From Thermococcus sp. (GTDB lineage: Archaea; Methanobacteriota_B; Thermococci; Thermococcales; Thermococcaceae): DNA of 11,037 nt. The position numbers and the translations under genes were made by a program. Of this stretch, positions 1-5,874 are shown piece by piece (position 1 is the first letter of the stretch; each line of letters starts with the position of its first letter). Under the pieces are notes generated by a model, which did no database searches, was not told the DNA's origin, and saw nothing but the letters and a program-made list of their open reading frames with translations. Where the stretch lies: NCBI GenBank assembly GCA_027023165.1, contig JALVWX010000097.1, forward strand, positions 1-11,037. Reading direction: 5' to 3'.

Positions 1-309
1 GTCAGGGCGTATCTGAAGAGGGACGTTGAGGGAGAGCTCGGGCTCCTCAGGGACATATACCTCATCGTGCCCCTCAGCGACGAGATACTCACAAGGGCCG
101 CAAGGATAGAGGCCCACCTCATGAGAAAGGGCGTTATCCTCGACTCGGAGGACGTCCTGACGGCCGCAACGGCGATTCAAACCGGGAGCCTTCTCGTAAC
201 CGACGATCCGAAGAGATACGAGCCGATAAGGAAGTTCGGCCTCGACACCATGCCCCTCGATGCCTTCCTGGAAGAGCTTGAAAAGATTGTGAAGAGGGAG
301 CTTGGCTAA
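1..309 (+). CDS. PIN-domain protein, VapC-like toxin (5' partial)
   Basis: The frame is open from the first base, so the start and the first PIN acidic residue lie outside the window; the ORF has no need of the internal GTG at 67. The visible 102 residues carry the C-terminal half of a PIN nuclease fold. A helix [11 protein letters not shown] supplies the third conserved Asp and is followed by the strand-plus-Asp motif [13 protein letters not shown] proteins of this size are usually the Mg2+-dependent ribonuclease toxin of VapBC modules, cutting RNA in the cytoplasm. A cognate antitoxin would be expected just upstream, off-window. The gene ends in TAA, overlapping by 4 bases the stop codon of the convergent deacetylase gene. 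The PIN assignment is fairly secure; toxin activity is inferred from the family. Confidence 0.8.
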   Translation, partial: VRAYLKRDVEGELGLLRDIYLIVPLSDEILTRAARIEAHLMRKGVILDSEDVLTAATAIQTGSLLVTDDPKRYEPIRKFGLDTMPLDAFLEELEKIVKRELG

Positions 310-1118
310 ACAAGCTCCGCAAAGGGGGTTATGTGGAGGAAAAGCGCCGGGAAGAAGCGCAATCCTTCGGCGTACTTCACCCCCGCTTTTTTGCCGTAGT
401 AGAGACCGACCGTCCGCAGGAACGGCTCCCACTTCTCCCACACCTCGTCGGTGAACTGGCTTTTGTGCGCCCTTATTGCCCTCAGCTTCAGCTCCATGAG
501 ATCGGTCACGTCCACGAAGTAGTTCGGCCTTGCAGTGTAGTAGAAGCCGAGGACGTCAACCTGGTGGGGCTTTAGGCCAGCGTAGAGGTCGCTTTTAGCG
601 ACGTTTGGAAGCTGGGCAAAGGCCACCGCATCAATCCCCATAAAACCCGCCCTCCGGTGGTCAGGATGGGCCTCGTAGGGCAACCAGGGGTCGGGGACGA
701 GAACTGCGTCCGGCCTTTCAGCGCGTATCACCTTCACAATCTCGTTCCTGACCGCCGGCGTGTACGCAAGCTCCGTGTCGCGGTTGTCGAGCCAGAGTAT
801 TTTCTCAACTCCCAGCATCTTGGCACTCTCTTCCTCTTCCCTCCGCCGGATCAGGGCAAGCTCGTGGGCTGAGAGACCTTCATTGGTCGTCCCCATCGAG
901 CCATCCGTGAGGCAGAGGTAGACTACCTCGATTCCAGAATCGGTGAGGCGCTTTATCGTCCCTCCGAGGGCTATAACGCAGTCATCCGGATGCGGCTCGA
1001 TGCAGAGGACCTTTTCAACGTCTTCAAAGGGGTTTGAGAGGTCGAACTCCAGAACCTCGTCGAGGAGCCTCCTGAAGGCCTCGTCGAAGTCGTTTATCTC
1101 CTCGAACATCTCCACCAC
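306..1118 (-). CDS. dac: N,N'-diacetylchitobiose deacetylase (Dac, PIG-L/LmbE family)
   Basis: A 270-residue PIG-L-fold zinc deacetylase. The signature PHPDD is at residues 42-46 (His43, Asp45, Asp46) and the second metal motif HPDHR at 151-155. Together they give the His/Asp/His zinc site and the general-base Asp. From memory the whole sequence is strikingly like Pyrococcus horikoshii PH0499 and T. kodakarensis Dac, including the opening, the [15 protein letters not shown] block and the C-terminus ending in HITPF. Those enzymes are about 270 residues long and remove one acetyl group from diacetylchitobiose or GlcNAc during archaeal chitin breakdown. No signal peptide is seen, so it should act in the cytoplasm. 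The GTG at 1118 gives the same N-terminal pattern (MVxMFEE) as PH0499. The ATG at 1109 is an alternative start. No chitinase or glucosaminidase gene is nearby in the window. Confidence 0.92.
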   Translation of the reverse strand: MVEMFEEINDFDEAFRRLLDEVLEFDLSNPFEDVEKVLCIEPHPDDCVIALGGTIKRLTDSGIEVVYLCLTDGSMGTTNEGLSAHELALIRRREEEESAKMLGVEKILWLDNRDTELAYTPAVRNEIVKVIRAERPDAVLVPDPWLPYEAHPDHRRAGFMGIDAVAFAQLPNVAKSDLYAGLKPHQVDVLGFYYTARPNYFVDVTDLMELKLRAIRAHKSQFTDEVWEKWEPFLRTVGLYYGKKAGVKYAEGLRFFPALFLHITPFAELV

Positions 1119-1224
1119 CGTTATAAGTCAAGCTGGAGTTATAAAATCCTCACGATATATAAACCCACCGGTGGGGCCGAGAGCCTTATTAAGCTGGAGA
1201 GTCTAAGGGATTGAGGGTGAAAGC
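1119..1224. promoter_or_regulatory. Divergent promoter region, dac and mbfA-like gene
   Basis: This A+T-rich gap separates two divergent starts. On the minus strand a box A-like TTTATAAC at 1139-1146 lies about 25 bases before the GTG at 1118, predicting a leaderless or nearly leaderless dac transcript. On the plus strand TATATAAA at 1156-1163 and TTATTAAG near 1186-1193 are candidate box A elements. The second predicts a leader of about 12 bases ending in the binding site GAGGGTGA at 1213-1220 before the ATG at 1225. A perfect 12-base palindrome, CCCACCGGTGGG, sits at 1164-1175 directly after the first TATA element and could be an operator. Promoter positions are inferred from spacing only. 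Confidence 0.55.
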
Positions 1225-2319
1225 ATGGACGAGATGCTCAGGCTCGCGAGGGACTTTTACAGGGATGAGTACGCGGATTCGGTGCTCTACGCCCAGCTCG
1301 CAAAGACAGAGAAGGACGCGCGCATAAGGGAGGAGTTCCTCAGGCTCTCGAACATAGAGTCAAAGCACGCCAAGTTCTGGCACGATTTCATTAGAGCGCA
1401 TGGGGGGAAACCACCGAAGCCCAAAGTCGGAAGGCTCTCGATCCTTGGCACGAGGCTCCTCCGAAAACTCCTCGGTCCCGGAGCTGTGGCCTCCCTCCTG
1501 GAGATGGGCGAGAACAGCGCGATTCAGAAGTACTTCAAGTACCTCACGACCTACGCGGACAGGTTCACGGACGAGGAAATGGAGAGGATAAAGGACGTCA
1601 TCCTCGACGAGCTTGAACACGAGAGGTTCTTCTACGAGAGCAAGAAGCGCTTCCACGTCGAGAACATCAGGGATCTCGTCCTCGGAATGAACGACGGCCT
1701 TGTTGAAATTCTAGGGGCTGTTACAGGCCTCTCCGCGGTCTACCCTAACCGCCCGGAGCTTGTTGGAATAAGCGGCCTCATCGTCGGCGTCGCGGGAGCG
1801 CTGTCCATGGCGATAGGGACCTTTGTCTCCGTCCGCTCTCAGAGGCAGGTGAAGGAGTCCATCAGGGACAGGATGGAAGTTCTCTTTAGGGTCTCACCTG
1901 AGAGGGCCATAGAAGAACTTGTGGAGAAACTCATGGAGGGTGGAATGCCCGAAGATGTTGCCAGGGAAGTTGCCAAAGAGCTGTCCAGCAATAGTGAGGC
2001 AATAATGCAACTCCTCCTCCCCGAAGCAGGGGAGAATGAGATAAGGGCCGCTCTCTACACTGGCGCTTCCTACCTTCTCGGCGTTGCCTTCCCTGTTACG
2101 CCGTACTTCCTGGCATCAAGCTCTTTGACGGCCCTCCCGCTCTCGGTGCTCTTCGCTGGTACTGCCCTGGCGGTCGTGGCGTCGCTGATTTCCCTACTGT
2201 CCGGCATCTCGATCAGGAAGAAGGTTGTCGAGATGGTGGCAACGGGTCTGGGTGCGGCATTCCTGAGCTACCTCTTCGGAAGGGCGATGGAGGCAATATT
2301 CCACGTTTCGGCGCTTTAG
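1225..2319 (+). CDS. Ferritin-like (rubrerythrin) / VIT1-CCC1 fusion membrane protein, MbfA-like iron transporter
   Basis: A 364-residue two-domain protein. Residues about 1-145 form a rubrerythrin/ferritin-like four-helix domain with di-iron ligand candidates Glu15, Glu45 and His48 (ExxH), Glu93 or Glu96, and Glu129 with His132 (ExxH). From about residue 148 a VIT1/CCC1 transporter begins with the family signature DLVLGMNDGLVE. It continues with a first membrane segment, a second containing GALSMAIGTFVS (191-202), an acidic cytosolic loop of about 65 residues like the metal-binding loop of VIT1, and three further membrane segments (about 273-297, 301-327 and 334-355). This is the architecture of bacterial MbfA, which exports iron and protects against iron and peroxide stress. 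The family supports Fe2+ handling at the cytoplasmic membrane, the ferritin domain probably capturing iron. The start has a good binding site, GAGGGTGA. The gene end overlaps the convergent PIN gene by 4 bases. Confidence 0.9.
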   Translation: MDEMLRLARDFYRDEYADSVLYAQLAKTEKDARIREEFLRLSNIESKHAKFWHDFIRAHGGKPPKPKVGRLSILGTRLLRKLLGPGAVASLLEMGENSAIQKYFKYLTTYADRFTDEEMERIKDVILDELEHERFFYESKKRFHVENIRDLVLGMNDGLVEILGAVTGLSAVYPNRPELVGISGLIVGVAGALSMAIGTFVSVRSQRQVKESIRDRMEVLFRVSPERAIEELVEKLMEGGMPEDVAREVAKELSSNSEAIMQLLLPEAGENEIRAALYTGASYLLGVAFPVTPYFLASSSLTALPLSVLFAGTALAVVASLISLLSGISIRKKVVEMVATGLGAAFLSYLFGRAMEAIFHVSAL

Positions 2320-2720
2320 AGATAGACAACCTCAACGCCGAGCTTTTCTGCGATTTTTCCCTGTTTTTCATTGCTTGTAGCCAGGTTCCCGTACTTGAGG
2401 GCCTGGGCGATGTAGAGGGCGTCGTAGACGGTGATTCTATGTTCGAGAGCTATCGTCTCCCCCTCCGGGAGGTATTGGAGCGGATTTTCGTACAGTATTA
2501 TCCCCTTGGTGGCATGTAGGTAGTCGAGTATCCTCCGGACAGTTTCAAGGGGGATGTCCTTGTATAGGTTGTATCTTTTCCACACCACGTTGGCGCCCTC
2601 AACCAGTGCCAGCTCCAGGGAGACCAAGTCGCTGCTGTTTCGGAGGAATTCCGAGACCTCCTTCCACCCCTCCTCTTTGAGGAGGTTTTTTACCAGGGAG
2701 AACGTGTCAATTACGATCAC
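2316..2720 (-). CDS. vapC: PIN-domain protein, orphan VapC-like toxin
   Basis: A 134-residue PIN-fold protein of the usual VapC length. It opens with MIVIDTF (Asp5), has Glu41 in LVEGAN and Asp100 in VYDALYIAQAL, and ends with a strand reading LATSNEK where most relatives have LxTxD. The fourth acidic position is thus Asn117 followed by Glu118, so catalysis may be altered or rely on Glu118. The GTG start at 2720 overlaps the TGA of an upstream open frame (GTGA), the coupling typical of vapBC operons. That upstream frame is only a 3' fragment of an antitoxin gene (2717-2815). The likely role is a Mg2+-dependent ribonuclease toxin, but without an intact neighbouring antitoxin it may be inactive, repurposed or neutralised in trans. 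The 3' end overlaps that of the MbfA-like gene. Confidence 0.8.
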   Translation of the reverse strand: MIVIDTFSLVKNLLKEEGWKEVSEFLRNSSDLVSLELALVEGANVVWKRYNLYKDIPLETVRRILDYLHATKGIILYENPLQYLPEGETIALEHRITVYDALYIAQALKYGNLATSNEKQGKIAEKLGVEVVYL

Positions 2721-2815
2721 GGGAATCCCTCACGAGCTTTGTGGCCCTTTCCACTCTCAAACTCGGGGACGTTTTTGAGGAAGGAGTCAACCTCGTCGAA
2801 TAAACGTTGTCGGGT
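2717..2815 (-). pseudogene. VapB-type antitoxin remnant (3' end only)
   Basis: On the minus strand an open frame of 32 codons ends in TGA at 2717-2719, sharing bases with the GTG start of the PIN gene. Its product contains LFDEVDSFLKNVPEF and then GKGHKAREGFP: an amphipathic, charged tail of the sort seen at the C-terminus of small toxin-binding antitoxins. The frame is closed upstream by TAA at 2816-2818 and contains no ATG, GTG or TTG start. The DNA-binding N-terminal part is therefore missing; the MATE gene ends only 13 bases before the remnant frame. I read this as a vapB gene whose 5' part was deleted. The antitoxin class cannot be fixed from the tail alone. The alternative is chance coding, but the GTGA overlap and the plausible peptide argue against it. 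Confidence 0.55.
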
Positions 2816-2828
2816 TTAGAGAAAAAGC

Positions 2829-4199
2829 TCAGACCTTCACGTGCTTCCACTTCCCCCTCTTGAAGGCCCACCAGAAGAGAGCCGCTGTTGTGAACGTTTC
2901 GAGGCTCATCGCTATCCACGCCGCGATAACGCCAAGCCCCTCGAAGTGAACCGGCCCTATCGTGAAGCCGAAACCGAGGAGGTAAGCCGGCACTATGCGG
3001 AAGAGCAACTTGCTGACGGCGGTGATGTACATAGGCGTTTTCGTGTCGCCGGCACCCCTCAACGCTCCCCCGAGGACGAAGAGCCAGCCGAGGGGAATCT
3101 CGCTTATCCCGACTATTATGAGGTAGATGCTCGCGAGGCGCATCACGTCCGCGTAGTGCGGGTCGTTCGGGCTTATGAAGGGCATGACGAGGTAGCGCGG
3201 GAAGACGATGAGGATGAAGGCCATCACACCCATGAACAGCCCGACCATCTTAAGGGCCTCGTAGACGGTCTTCTCTGCCTTCTCCGGCTTTCCCTCCCCG
3301 AGGCTCTGGCCGACTAGGGCTGAGGTAGCGACGTTGAAGCCGAAGGCGGGCATGTAGGCTATGCTCTCGACCCTAAGCCCCACTTGGTGGGCCGCTAGGG
3401 CTATCGTCCCGAAGCGCGTGACGATGCTCATGTAGAGGAAATTGTAGAAGCTGAAGAGGCCCCTCTCGATCATCGTGGGGAGACCGATGCGAAGGATCCT
3501 CTTCGCCATTTCGATGTGGAACCTCCAGCTCGGCCTGAATGGCAGAACCAGCTTTCCGCGCCAGAGTAGGTAGAGGACTATCACCATTGAGGTGGTTATG
3601 CCAATCCCCGAAGCCCACGCCGCCCCTACGGCCCCGAGATTTGGGAAGCCAAGCTTCCCGTAGATGAGGAGGTAGTCCAGAACAGCGTTAATTATGTTCA
3701 TGAATATGCCGAGCTTCATCGGTGTTTTTGTATCACCGGCCCCCCTGAGGGCGGAGTAGGCTGTAAAACCGACAAACCGTATCGGGTAAAATGCGAAGAC
3801 GACCTTGATGTAGTCGTAGCCCAGCTCAACGACGTCGGGCTTTGCACCCATTATCCTCAGTATATCGGCTCCAAAGAGCCAGCCGAAGAGCATGACCGGG
3901 ATCCCAAGTAAGAAAGCTAAGTAGAGGCTCTGTTCGAGAACCAGGGCAGCGTTCTCTTGATCTCTGGCCCCGACGAACCTCGCAACGAGGGCAAGGGTCC
4001 CCGTCGCAACGGCGGCCATTATCGGCATCATGAACCAGCTGACTTGGCCACCAAGGCCGACCGCCGCTATGGCCAGCGCCCCGAGGTGGCCGACCATTAT
4101 CATGTCCACTAGGTTGAGAAGCGTCTGGGAGATGTTGCCCATTATTGCGGGCCACGCAAGCTTCCAGAGGCGACGCTGGTTCTCGTTGAGGCGTATCAT
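2829..4199 (-). CDS. MATE family multidrug/cation efflux transporter
   Basis: A 456-residue polytopic membrane protein of normal MATE length with the usual 12 membrane helices in two homologous halves. The halves are marked by near-identical loop motifs LRGAGDTKTPM at residues 151-161 and about 380-390. Acidic residues matching those studied in P. furiosus PfMATE are visible: an Asp in NLVDMIMVG (Asp32, helix 1) and one in NAVLDYLLIYG (Asp175, helix 5). It should export cationic or lipophilic compounds across the cytoplasmic membrane by H+ or Na+ antiport; the natural substrate is unknown. The ATG at 4199 is preceded by AGAGGGA, a plausible binding site. A TTATTAA element about 40 bases upstream (minus strand, near 4236-4242) could be its own box A, separating it from the eL37 gene upstream. 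Confidence 0.93.
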   Translation of the reverse strand: MIRLNENQRRLWKLAWPAIMGNISQTLLNLVDMIMVGHLGALAIAAVGLGGQVSWFMMPIMAAVATGTLALVARFVGARDQENAALVLEQSLYLAFLLGIPVMLFGWLFGADILRIMGAKPDVVELGYDYIKVVFAFYPIRFVGFTAYSALRGAGDTKTPMKLGIFMNIINAVLDYLLIYGKLGFPNLGAVGAAWASGIGITTSMVIVLYLLWRGKLVLPFRPSWRFHIEMAKRILRIGLPTMIERGLFSFYNFLYMSIVTRFGTIALAAHQVGLRVESIAYMPAFGFNVATSALVGQSLGEGKPEKAEKTVYEALKMVGLFMGVMAFILIVFPRYLVMPFISPNDPHYADVMRLASIYLIIVGISEIPLGWLFVLGGALRGAGDTKTPMYITAVSKLLFRIVPAYLLGFGFTIGPVHFEGLGVIAAWIAMSLETFTTAALFWWAFKRGKWKHVKV

Positions 4200-4283
4200 T
4201 AAGACGTCCCTCTAAACGATTAGAGAGGAATTTGTGTTAATAAGGGTTGTGGTGGTATCATCAGAAAAAGAGTGGAGCACAGC

Positions 4284-4298
4284 CGGAAAAAAGAAAAG
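4284..4298 (-). terminator. T-rich terminator after eL37
   Basis: On the minus strand the TGA stop of the eL37 gene is followed directly by CCCTTTTCTTTTTTCC. Archaeal transcription ends at such T-rich runs on the non-template strand without needing a hairpin. A second run, CTTTTTC, lies near 4263-4270 and may be a back-up. The MATE gene starts about 60 bases further on the same strand and has its own promoter candidate, which fits termination here. Confidence 0.6.
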
Positions 4299-4300
4299 GG

Positions 4301-4492
4301 TCAGTACTTGAGGTTTCTCTTCTTCTTCCACTTGTGGGACCAGCTGTACTTCCTCATGCGCCTGCTCCTGCCGAAACCGCAGGCGGCGCAGTAGCCCTTC
4401 TTGACGTTGAAGGCGCGCCTTCCGCAGCGTCTGCACCTGATGTGAGTTGGAGTGTGGTTCCTCCTGCCCTTCGGCTCTGTTCCCGCCCCCAT
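4301..4492 (-). CDS. rpl37e: 50S ribosomal protein L37e (eL37)
   Basis: A 63-residue, highly basic protein matching archaeal eL37 over its whole length. The start [12 protein letters not shown], the block [19 protein letters not shown] and the Arg/Lys-rich tail are diagnostic. A zinc ribbon is formed by Cys20, Cys23, Cys35 and Cys38. The protein is a structural part of the large ribosomal subunit, bound to 23S rRNA. The start is fixed by a strong binding site GGGGTGA (4497-4503 on the minus strand) five bases before the ATG. It lies 26 bases after the Lsm gene on the same strand, the conserved archaeal Lsm-L37e operon. Confidence 0.98.
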   Translation of the reverse strand: MGAGTEPKGRRNHTPTHIRCRRCGRRAFNVKKGYCAACGFGRSRRMRKYSWSHKWKKKRNLKY

Positions 4493-4518
4493 TGTATCAC
4501 CCCGTTAGCTCGCTAAGC

Positions 4519-4749
4519 TCACTCAATCTCGACCGGGGAGATGGCCAGGACGTTGTCTCCCCTGATGACGATTTTACCGTACTTCTTAACCTCCTCGCCG
4601 TCCTGCATGAGCGACGCATCGGCGAGGACGACGTTCAGGTGGATGTCATAACCGATGAGCCTGCCCCTGAACTCGGAGCCCCTCTTGAGGAGCACGAGGA
4701 CATCCTTGTCGAGGGACTTGTGTATAACGTCGAGTGGTCTTTCCGCCAT
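4519..4749 (-). CDS. Lsm / Sm-like archaeal protein (SmAP)
   Basis: A 76-residue Sm-fold protein. The Sm1 motif covers about residues 15-46 and contains the RNA-contacting YDIHLNVVL. The Sm2 motif is IVIRGDNVLAI at 60-70. Archaeal Lsm proteins form heptameric or hexameric rings that bind U-rich RNA, and pairing with the eL37 gene is a conserved archaeal arrangement that supports a role in RNA metabolism. The ATG at 4749 was chosen over the longer frame to 4773 because a near-perfect GGAGGTG (4757-4763) stands seven bases before it, and because the product then starts MAERPLDVI like known relatives. A TATA element at 4799-4808 probably drives both genes. Confidence 0.97.
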   Translation of the reverse strand: MAERPLDVIHKSLDKDVLVLLKRGSEFRGRLIGYDIHLNVVLADASLMQDGEEVKKYGKIVIRGDNVLAISPVEIE

Positions 4750-4798
4750 TTTCACGCACCTCCAAACAATCAAAGCTCATAGCGATAACGAGGAAAAC

Positions 4799-4808
4799 GG
4801 TTTATAAC
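4799..4808 (-). promoter_or_regulatory. Box A (TATA) promoter of the Lsm-eL37 operon
   Basis: The minus strand reads GTTATAAACC, a good archaeal box A. Transcription would begin about 25 bases downstream, near 4780, giving a leader of about 30 bases that contains the GGAGGTG binding site of the Lsm gene. The element lies in the 122-base gap between the signal peptidase-like gene and Lsm, so the operon need not depend on read-through. Confidence 0.6.
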
Positions 4809-4871
4809 TCTTTCCCCCGCGGTAAAACGGAAAAAGCTGATACTGACAAACCAAAATATCTGTATCTCCTC

Positions 4872-5729
4872 TCAAATTTTCAAGAGGATAAAACTCAAAG
4901 AAGCAGAAACCAGAAGAGGTATGTACATGCCAAGAAGTCTCGAAATAGAATTAATATCTTTATACCGTGAGAATAACCTTTTAGCCTTCACTAGGACGTC
5001 TTCTGTCAGGCGAAAATCCTCCAGAAATGCTTCACCGTGAATATTCTCCCCATCTGTCCTCAAAACAGCCGCAACTATTCCTTCTACATTTTTTAGGGGT
5101 ATCTTCGGGTCGAGATGAGCGTTGTTATCGCCTTTCGTTTGAATCCTCTTGCCGTCAGTCCACACAAGGCGGTGCACAATGTTACGGGCTTTGCTGGAGT
5201 ATTTCAGGGGTACCTTTACATCAAGGATATGCCCTAGATTTATATCGTGAACCTCAGGAGAGACGACAATTACATCCCCACTTAGTATCGTCGGTTCCAT
5301 GCTCCTCCCTTGTACCAGACTCAGCCTGTATTTACCGGCCTGTATCGGACGTAAGAGGAGTTTTATCACAAGAATCAATGCATGTCTAACCAGGAAGAAG
5401 AGTGCTAGGAAAAGAGTTATCCCTAGCGCTACCACGTTGTCAGTCCCCTTTGGAGAGTTCAGCGAAACAAATGCAAACAGAAAGGGAAAGAAAAAGCGGT
5501 TCCACAGATCAAGAACATACACGTGGTCGAGAAGAATAGCCTCAAAAAGCGTAATGAAAACGGGACAAAGAAGAAGGGCAGTAGAGAGCATCAGGAAACG
5601 GTAGTTACCGGAACGCTCTACTGATAAACGGAGGAAGAAACCAAAGAGCGACGCAAGAACAATCATCGAAGTTAGCCAGAAGAAACTCTCAAATGAGAGC
5701 CGTTTACGGTTGAGCGTGTTTCTAACCAT
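4872..5729 (-). CDS. S26-family (ER/archaeal-type) signal peptidase-like membrane protein
   Basis: The 285-residue product has an S26 serine peptidase domain with VQGRSMEPTILSGDVIVV around Ser143, then VHRLV with His186, then TKGDNNAHLDP with Asp201. This is the Ser-His-Asp pattern of archaeal and ER signal peptidases, rather than the Ser-Lys dyad of most bacteria. Unusually, four hydrophobic segments precede it (about residues 15-35, 43-67, 78-91 and 98-126) and one follows at the very C-terminus (265-285). Ordinary archaeal signal peptidases have one N-terminal anchor. I chose ATG 5729 because GGGGGT lies six bases before it, a TATA-like TTCATAATAAG fits about 38 bases upstream, and the N-terminus becomes basic. 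An ATG at 5816 would add 29 residues. The gene is visibly richer in A+T than its neighbours, hinting at transfer. The substrate is unknown. Confidence 0.8.
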   Translation of the reverse strand: MVRNTLNRKRLSFESFFWLTSMIVLASLFGFFLRLSVERSGNYRFLMLSTALLLCPVFITLFEAILLDHVYVLDLWNRFFFPFLFAFVSLNSPKGTDNVVALGITLFLALFFLVRHALILVIKLLLRPIQAGKYRLSLVQGRSMEPTILSGDVIVVSPEVHDINLGHILDVKVPLKYSSKARNIVHRLVWTDGKRIQTKGDNNAHLDPKIPLKNVEGIVAAVLRTDGENIHGEAFLEDFRLTEDVLVKAKRLFSRYKDINSISRLLGMYIPLLVSASLSFILLKI

Positions 5730-5833
5730 TGAGAGACCCCCGAAGGGAATAAGCTCATGGGTTCTTATTATGAATAGTGTATCCCAAACATTCGTTGTCA
5801 TAATCCTTAAAAACATTGGGTAAGTCCAAAAGC

Positions 5834-5871
5834 TTTTTATGAACTCGCCTTACTCCAGTTTCAGGTGGTGA
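5834..5871 (+). promoter_or_regulatory. glyS promoter and ribosome binding site
   Basis: Box A candidate TTTTTATG at 5834-5841 lies about 25 bases before a predicted start of transcription near 5862. The resulting leader of about 13 bases holds AGGTGGTGA (5863-5871), a good match to the archaeal Shine-Dalgarno sequence, just before the ATG at 5875. The same stretch read on the minus strand (GTTCATAAAAAG) could serve the divergent signal peptidase-like gene if the longer start were used. Confidence 0.55.
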
Positions 5872-5874
5872 ACA

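Noticed and set aside
2841..3317. Open frame of 158 codons on the plus strand opposite the MATE gene
   Set aside because: It is a shadow of the MATE coding sequence, with a highly charged, non-protein-like composition.
3029..3740. Similar DNA segments near 3030 and 3720
   Set aside because: They encode LRGAGDTKTPM in each half of the MATE protein; this is the family's internal twofold repeat, not a mobile or regulatory repeat.
4255..4303. TGATGA and CTGA on the minus strand, resembling box C/D sRNA motifs
   Set aside because: The motifs are in the wrong order and lack the flanking purine and the C', D' boxes; one is simply the eL37 stop codon context.
4867..4888. Hairpin TCCTCT/AGAGGA with a 10-base loop around the signal peptidase stop codon
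   Set aside because: The stem is short and A+T-closed with no strong T-run after it on the minus strand, so it is not convincing as a terminator.
5027..5604. Plus-strand open frames opposite the signal peptidase-like gene
   Set aside because: They overlap the S26 catalytic region of the minus-strand gene and have no binding sites or family features.
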